The position numbers and the translations under genes were made by a program. The notes beneath the pieces are model-generated. The model ran no database searches, had not been told where the DNA came from, and saw only the letters and a list, made by a program, of their open reading frames with translations. 10,488 nt of DNA from Bacteroidota bacterium (GTDB lineage: Bacteria; Bacteroidota; Bacteroidia; JAADEI01): assembly GCA_024280615.1 (NCBI GenBank), contig JAJRPU010000225.1:1-10488 (forward strand), read 5' to 3'. Position 1 is the stretch's first letter; each line of letters begins with the position of its first letter. This document shows, piece by piece, positions 6,436 through 10,488 of this stretch.

Positions 6436-9081
6436 TTAAATCTCCTGTGCAACCTCCTCTTCCTTTTTAATAGGTTGGGCTTCAAATTCAAGCCTTTTAC
6501 CATCGTCGGAAACTTTAACAATGATTCGGGACCCGGGTTTTATTTCATCAGCAAGAATCATCCGGGAAATCTTATCAATAACTTCCCTTTGGATAACCCT
6601 CCGTAGCGGTCGGGCTCCAAATTCAGGTTCAAACCCACCGTGGTCGGCAAGCCATTCGGCGGCTTCATCAGTGAGCACAATTTCCATTTCCCTGTCTTTG
6701 AGCAATTTGTTATAGTAGTTGATGAGCAGTTTGGCAATTTGGACTATTTCTTTCTTGGTCAATGGTTTGAATACAATTATTTCATCAACCCTGTTAAGGA
6801 ATTCAGGTCGGAAGTGCCTTTTGAGAATGTTATTAAATATCAGTTCCTTGGTTCGTTCCATTACAACTTGCAATTCGTCTTCCGAAACATTGCTTAGGTT
6901 TTGTTGGATAATATCCGAACCAAGGTTGCTAGTCATTATGATTATTGTATTACGGAAGTTTGCAACCCTGCCTTTATTATCGGTCAATCTACCATCTTCC
7001 AAGACCTGTAACAATATGTTGAACACATCTGGATGAGCCTTCTCTATCTCGTCAAGCAATATCACAGAGTATGGTTTCCTACGAACCGCTTCGGTCAACT
7101 GACCGCCTTCCTCATAGCCCACATATCCCGGAGGGGCACCAATCAATCGTGAGACGGAATGTCGTTCTTGATACTCACTCATATCAATCCGAATCATAGC
7201 ATTTTCATCGTTGAACAGGACTTCTGCCAGTGCCTTGGCAAGTTCTGTTTTACCAACCCCCGTGGGTCCAAGGAATATGAATGAACCGAGCGGTCGCTTA
7301 GGGTCAGATAGCCCTGCCCTGCTCCTCCTAATAACTTCTGCAACAGCGTGGACAGCTTCCTCTTGGTCAACAATTCTCTTATGGATTTCGTCTTCAAGAT
7401 GCAAGAGTTTCTCCCTTTCAGATCGCATTAACTTGCTCACCGGAATGCCTGTCCACTTGGATATTACTTCCGCAATGTCTTCAGCATCAACTTCCTCTTT
7501 CAATAAACGTTTTCCTTCTTTGGCAAGTTCATCAAGTTTGTTCTCAATTTCCTTAATCTTATTCTCAACTTCGGGTATCTTTCCATATTTAATTTCTGCT
7601 GCCTTGGTATAATCTCCTGCCCTTTGTGCCTCTTCTGCTTCCAATTGTAGTTTTTCAAGTTCCTTACGCAAAGAGTTCAATTCATCAAGCAAAGCCTTCT
7701 CCTCTTTCCATTGTGCCATTAACTTGTCTAATTCCTCTTTCAATTCTGCAATTTGCTTGCTGATAAGTTCTTCTTTCGTTTTATCTTTTTCCAATTTAAC
7801 GGCTTCGCGTTCTATTTCCAATTGGCTAATCTTTCGTTGCAATTGGTCAATGACCTCAGGCATTGAGTCAATCTCCAAACGCAATTTAGCAGCTGCCTCA
7901 TCAATCAGGTCTATAGCCTTGTCTGGCAGTTTTCTGTCTGTTAAATATCTAACTGAAAGTTCTACTGCTGCTATGATAGCATCGTCTTTTATGCGAACCT
8001 TATGAAATGATTCCATACGTGGTTTTAGTCCTCGCAATATGGCTATTGCTGCTTCTGGCGTCGGCTCATCAATAATAACTTTTTGGAATCGCCTTTCCAG
8101 TGCCCTGTCTTTTTCAATGTATTTTTGATATTCGTCCAGTGTTGTGGCACCTATTACTCGCACATCTCCACGTGCAAGGGCTGGTTTCAAAATGTTTGCT
8201 GCATCAAGGGAACCTTCGCTGGCTCCGGCACCCACTAATGTGTGAATCTCGTCAATGAACAGTATAGCCCTTCCTTCTGACTTCTCTGCCTCTTCAACAA
8301 CTGCTTTTAACCTCTCTTCAAACTCACCACGATACTTAGCCCCTGCCATCAGAGCAGCCATATCAAGGGCAAATATAATCTTGTCTTTCAATGCCTCTGG
8401 AACATCACCCTTAACTATACGTTGCGCTATTCCCTCTACAATGGCTGTCTTACCAACTCCCGGGTCTCCTACTAAAACGGGGTTGTTCTTAGTTCTTCGG
8501 GAAAGAATATGCATCACACGACGAATCTCTTCATCCCTTCCAATTACTGGGTCTAACTTGCCTTTCCTCGCCAACTCATTGAGGTTTCGTGCAAACTTTT
8601 CAAGGACTTGATATCTGCTTTCAGCAGTTGGCGTAGTTGCTTTCCTTCCCTGTCTAATATCTTGAATAGCCATTCTCAAACCTTTCTCAGTTATTCCATG
8701 TTGACGCAAAAGTTCACCCACTCTATCTGCTGATAGGGCAAGGGCAAGCCATAAAAGTTCAATAGTAACATAGTCATCTTTCATTTGCTGGGCAAGGTCA
8801 AGGGCTTTTTGCAAAACGTTATGGGCTTCACGACTAAGATATTGACCGTGGTCTTGGTCAGTCTTAGGATATGAATCAATGATTTTTTTTAGTTCTTGTT
8901 TAAGACGATTTGGGTCAACATTCAATTTGTTAAGTAGATATGGCGTAACATCTTGGTCCTCTGAGATTAGTCCCATAGCCAAATGAGCAGTGTCTATTTG
9001 TTGGTTTTTATTAGCCACTGCTAAGTCCTGTGCTTTCTGTATAGCCTCCTGTGCTCTTATTGTGAATTTCTTTATGTCCAT
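6436..9081 (-). CDS. clpB: Chaperone ClpB (Hsp104-type disaggregase)
   Basis: Cytoplasmic hexameric AAA+ machine that, with the DnaK system, pulls polypeptides out of aggregates after heat or other stress. The 881 residues match the usual length of about 860. The N-terminal repeat domain (1-145) is followed by NBD1 with Walker A GDPGVGKT (205-212), pore loop KYRG (249-252), Walker B ILFIDEIH (273-280) and an Arg finger in ALERRF (327-332). A long coiled-coil middle domain (about 405-530) separates it from NBD2, which has Walker A GPTGVGKT (605-612), pore loop GYVG (652-655), Walker B VILLDEIE (673-680) and sensor-2 GARPLRR (822-828). The long middle domain separates ClpB from ClpA and ClpC, and I see no ClpP-docking IGF/IGL loop. 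The start is the first ATG after a promoter and gives the expected MDIKKFTIRAQEAI opening. No CIRCE-type heat-shock operator is visible upstream. All ATPase motifs are intact. Confidence 0.98.
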   Translation of the reverse strand: MDIKKFTIRAQEAIQKAQDLAVANKNQQIDTAHLAMGLISEDQDVTPYLLNKLNVDPNRLKQELKKIIDSYPKTDQDHGQYLSREAHNVLQKALDLAQQMKDDYVTIELLWLALALSADRVGELLRQHGITEKGLRMAIQDIRQGRKATTPTAESRYQVLEKFARNLNELARKGKLDPVIGRDEEIRRVMHILSRRTKNNPVLVGDPGVGKTAIVEGIAQRIVKGDVPEALKDKIIFALDMAALMAGAKYRGEFEERLKAVVEEAEKSEGRAILFIDEIHTLVGAGASEGSLDAANILKPALARGDVRVIGATTLDEYQKYIEKDRALERRFQKVIIDEPTPEAAIAILRGLKPRMESFHKVRIKDDAIIAAVELSVRYLTDRKLPDKAIDLIDEAAAKLRLEIDSMPEVIDQLQRKISQLEIEREAVKLEKDKTKEELISKQIAELKEELDKLMAQWKEEKALLDELNSLRKELEKLQLEAEEAQRAGDYTKAAEIKYGKIPEVENKIKEIENKLDELAKEGKRLLKEEVDAEDIAEVISKWTGIPVSKLMRSEREKLLHLEDEIHKRIVDQEEAVHAVAEVIRRSRAGLSDPKRPLGSFIFLGPTGVGKTELAKALAEVLFNDENAMIRIDMSEYQERHSVSRLIGAPPGYVGYEEGGQLTEAVRRKPYSVILLDEIEKAHPDVFNILLQVLEDGRLTDNKGRVANFRNTIIIMTSNLGSDIIQQNLSNVSEDELQVVMERTKELIFNNILKRHFRPEFLNRVDEIIVFKPLTKKEIVQIAKLLINYYNKLLKDREMEIVLTDEAAEWLADHGGFEPEFGARPLRRVIQREVIDKISRMILADEIKPGSRIIVKVSDDGKRLEFEAQPIKKEEEVAQEI

Positions 9082-9138
9082 AGCGTTCTTTTTTGCCTTG
9101 TTTTATTGCAATAATGTTGCCAAGCGTTAAATATAAGA

Positions 9139-9171
9139 CAAATATACTTTATAAGATGGTAGAAATGTCAA
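9139..9171 (-). promoter_or_regulatory. clpB promoter
   Basis: TTGACA (9166-9171) lies inside the end of lysC and TATATTTG (9139-9146) just past its stop; TTG and TA are 22 bases apart, within the 17-23 range reported for flavobacterial promoters. Transcription from about 9135 would give a leader of some 54 bases, longer than the other genes here. The leader holds a small hairpin, GCAA-CATTA-TTGC, and is A-rich just before the ATG. No dedicated heat-shock element was recognised. Confidence 0.6.
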
Positions 9172-10387
9172 GAGGTTGCCACTCTGTCACAAGATAGTGT
9201 TGTGTTTGTCTGGTTATCTCAGACAGAATGACCTCTCCCTTTAAAAAATTACTAATGTTTTGTTTTAAATGCCTTACTGTTAACAGAAAAAGATTATCAT
9301 TAAAACGAATGTTATATGACTTAGAAATGGCATCCATAAATTCTGTTAATGAGGGTATGTTTTCAGGAACCACTATGGAAAGGCTCCTTGCCCCTTTCTG
9401 CAAAAGTTTTATAGGCACTCTATACTTGGCACTCAACTGATAAATTCGGGCATAATCATTAGCATCCATTAGATCGGGCTGTTTGAGGTAGCAAGTTATC
9501 AGTCTGACATTCTTATGCAAAATGAATACAGGAAGTTTTGGCTTAGTGGGTCCTTCACTAACGGTTGTGTATTGCTCTGAGAATGGCGACCTAATTACTA
9601 ACTGTGCGTTTTTTCCTTCCAATGGCGTGAATGTTCTGGGATGCAGAACCCGTGCCCCAAAAAAAGTCATTTCAATAGCTTCATTAACATTAATGTTCTG
9701 AAACATCTGAGCTCCTTTGAATTCTGTTGGGTCCGCATTATATATTCCACTGACATTTTTCCATAAAGTAACCTGTTTGCTGCCCAAGACAGAGGCAATT
9801 ATTGTTGCAGTGAAATCGGACCCTTCCCTGCCAAGTGTTGTCGGATTGCCACTCCTATCAATGCCTATGAAACCCTCTGTGATTATAATCTCGTCTGGAT
9901 TAGGATATGGAAAACGCTTGGCAATTTCGGTAATTTCGGGAACTGCCCCGTATTGATGGGAAGAAGTTACCATAAATTGCCTTGCCGATATATACCTTAC
10001 GCCCCTTACTCCCATTGACGCCAAGAGATTACGAACAATAAATGAAGAAAATTCTTCGCCTATTGCCATTAACCTTGCATACGATAGCTTTTCTTTATGT
10101 CTCTTAACAAATTTTATTAACTTACGAATACTATCGTCATATATGCCAAGTTTTTCACAAATTTCTATATGTATATTCATAACATTGTCCAAAAACTTAT
10201 TTGCCTCTCTTCTTTTTCCTAATTTAAGCGAATTATATGCGTTTTCAAGCAAGTTAGTAACATTAAATACTGCCGACACAACCACTATGGTAGGTCTTTT
10301 TAAGCCTGATATAATTTCAGAAACTTTCTTTATACTTTCTGCATCTCTTAATAAAGAACCACCAAACTTGTGTACTTCTACCGTCAT
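9149..10387 (-). CDS. lysC: Aspartate kinase
   Basis: Phosphorylates L-aspartate to 4-phospho-L-aspartate, the first step toward lysine, diaminopimelate, threonine and methionine; cytoplasmic. The 412-residue chain opens with the kinase motif KFGGSL (7-12). The kinase domain continues with GEEFSSF (110-116), ITEGFIGID (169-177), TLGREGSDFTA (184-194), SGIYNADP (213-220) and FGARVLHPRTFTPL (243-256). The C-terminal 120 residues are two weak ACT-like regulatory regions (about 290-341 and 355-405), shorter than in E. coli LysC (449 residues); feedback control by lysine or threonine cannot be read from them. The usual Asp in the TDV or KDV motif before GIY is Asn (KNVSG, N211). No homoserine dehydrogenase domain is attached. 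The ATG overlaps the stop of the upstream frame as ATGA, and GGAGGA ends 16 bases upstream, too far to be a convincing ribosome site, so translational coupling is likely. Confidence 0.93.
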   Translation of the reverse strand: MTVEVHKFGGSLLRDAESIKKVSEIISGLKRPTIVVVSAVFNVTNLLENAYNSLKLGKRREANKFLDNVMNIHIEICEKLGIYDDSIRKLIKFVKRHKEKLSYARLMAIGEEFSSFIVRNLLASMGVRGVRYISARQFMVTSSHQYGAVPEITEIAKRFPYPNPDEIIITEGFIGIDRSGNPTTLGREGSDFTATIIASVLGSKQVTLWKNVSGIYNADPTEFKGAQMFQNINVNEAIEMTFFGARVLHPRTFTPLEGKNAQLVIRSPFSEQYTTVSEGPTKPKLPVFILHKNVRLITCYLKQPDLMDANDYARIYQLSAKYRVPIKLLQKGARSLSIVVPENIPSLTEFMDAISKSYNIRFNDNLFLLTVRHLKQNISNFLKGEVILSEITRQTQHYLVTEWQPLDISTIL

Positions 10388-10488
10388 TTTATCTGGAAAG
10401 CTAGTCCTCCGAAGAATCTTGGAAACATAGGTTCCGCTCCTTGTTCAACGGACCTTGTTTGAATGAATAAAGCCCCTGACAAATAAAC
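10384..10488 (-). CDS. C-terminal end of an unidentified protein, possibly an outer-membrane beta-barrel (partial)
   Basis: An open frame enters from the right edge and ends at TGA 10384-10386, giving 34 residues that finish PRFFGGLAFQIK. The alternating hydrophobic pattern, Gly pair and absence of charge in that last stretch resemble the final strand of an outer-membrane barrel, which is an inference from one strand only. Its stop overlaps the lysC start as ATGA, a usual arrangement for coupled genes, and no TAnnTTTG box lies between. A second frame is also open for 28 codons (ending CFQDSSED) and stops at TAG about 20 bases earlier; it fits less well. I do not recognise a family. Confidence 0.55.
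   Translation of the reverse strand, partial: VYLSGALFIQTRSVEQGAEPMFPRFFGGLAFQIK

Noticed and set aside
6436..9081. ClpA or ClpC instead of ClpB
   Set aside because: The long coiled-coil middle domain and the lack of an IGF/IGL ClpP-docking loop fit ClpB.
9082..9138. A CIRCE-type heat-shock operator in the clpB leader
   Set aside because: No TTAGCACTC-N9-GAGTGCTAA-like repeat is present; the small GCAA/TTGC hairpin is too short to call.
1..10488. tRNA or rRNA genes, CRISPR arrays, insertion sequences, attachment sites or a defence island
   Set aside because: No direct-repeat array, transposase motif, terminal inverted repeats or tRNA-like cloverleaf was seen; gene content is ordinary chromosomal housekeeping.

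Overview
The window looks like chromosomal DNA from a member of the Bacteroidota, moderately AT-rich (about 40% G+C by eye). The reasons are three. The proteins match what I know of that phylum, above all the dCTP deaminase with its GKSSTGRLGIFIHATAGKGD core and SMMWKN tail. Start codons lack Shine-Dalgarno sequences, except possibly in lysC, where a GGAGGA stretch lies 16 bases upstream. Perfect matches to the Bacteroidota -7 promoter element TAnnTTTG stand in front of most genes. I cannot name a genus. The charged, Lys/Glu-rich ClpB might suggest a warm habitat, but that is weak.

Every gene is on the minus strand, so transcription runs from high to low coordinates. In that order: the C-terminal end of an unidentified gene, possibly an outer-membrane protein (10384-10488), overlapping lysC by ATGA; aspartate kinase lysC (9149-10387); a promoter and then the disaggregase clpB (6436-9081); a strong intrinsic terminator whose T-tract also supplies the -33 element of the lon promoter; lon protease (3841-6336); a 909-residue protein with two D-alanine-D-alanine ligase modules in one chain (1068-3797); dCTP deaminase dcd (506-1051); about 200 bases of AT-rich intergenic DNA with inverted repeats; and a small basic protein gene that seems frameshifted at an A7 run (58-304). 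The last 57 bases before the left edge hold nothing I can assign.

Functionally this is housekeeping. LysC opens the aspartate pathway to diaminopimelate and lysine, and the ligase makes the dipeptide end of the peptidoglycan stem, so both feed cell-wall synthesis. ClpB and Lon are neighbouring AAA+ machines for rescue and degradation of misfolded protein. Dcd supplies dUMP precursor for thymidylate. Terminator and promoter positions suggest separate transcription units rather than one operon.

Three things stand out. The double ligase has complementary active-site changes in its two halves. Four starts sit only 4-8 bases from a TAnnTTTG box, predicting leaderless or nearly leaderless mRNAs. 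The tetranucleotides GATC, GGCC and TCGA are almost absent from the whole window, which looks like restriction-site avoidance.
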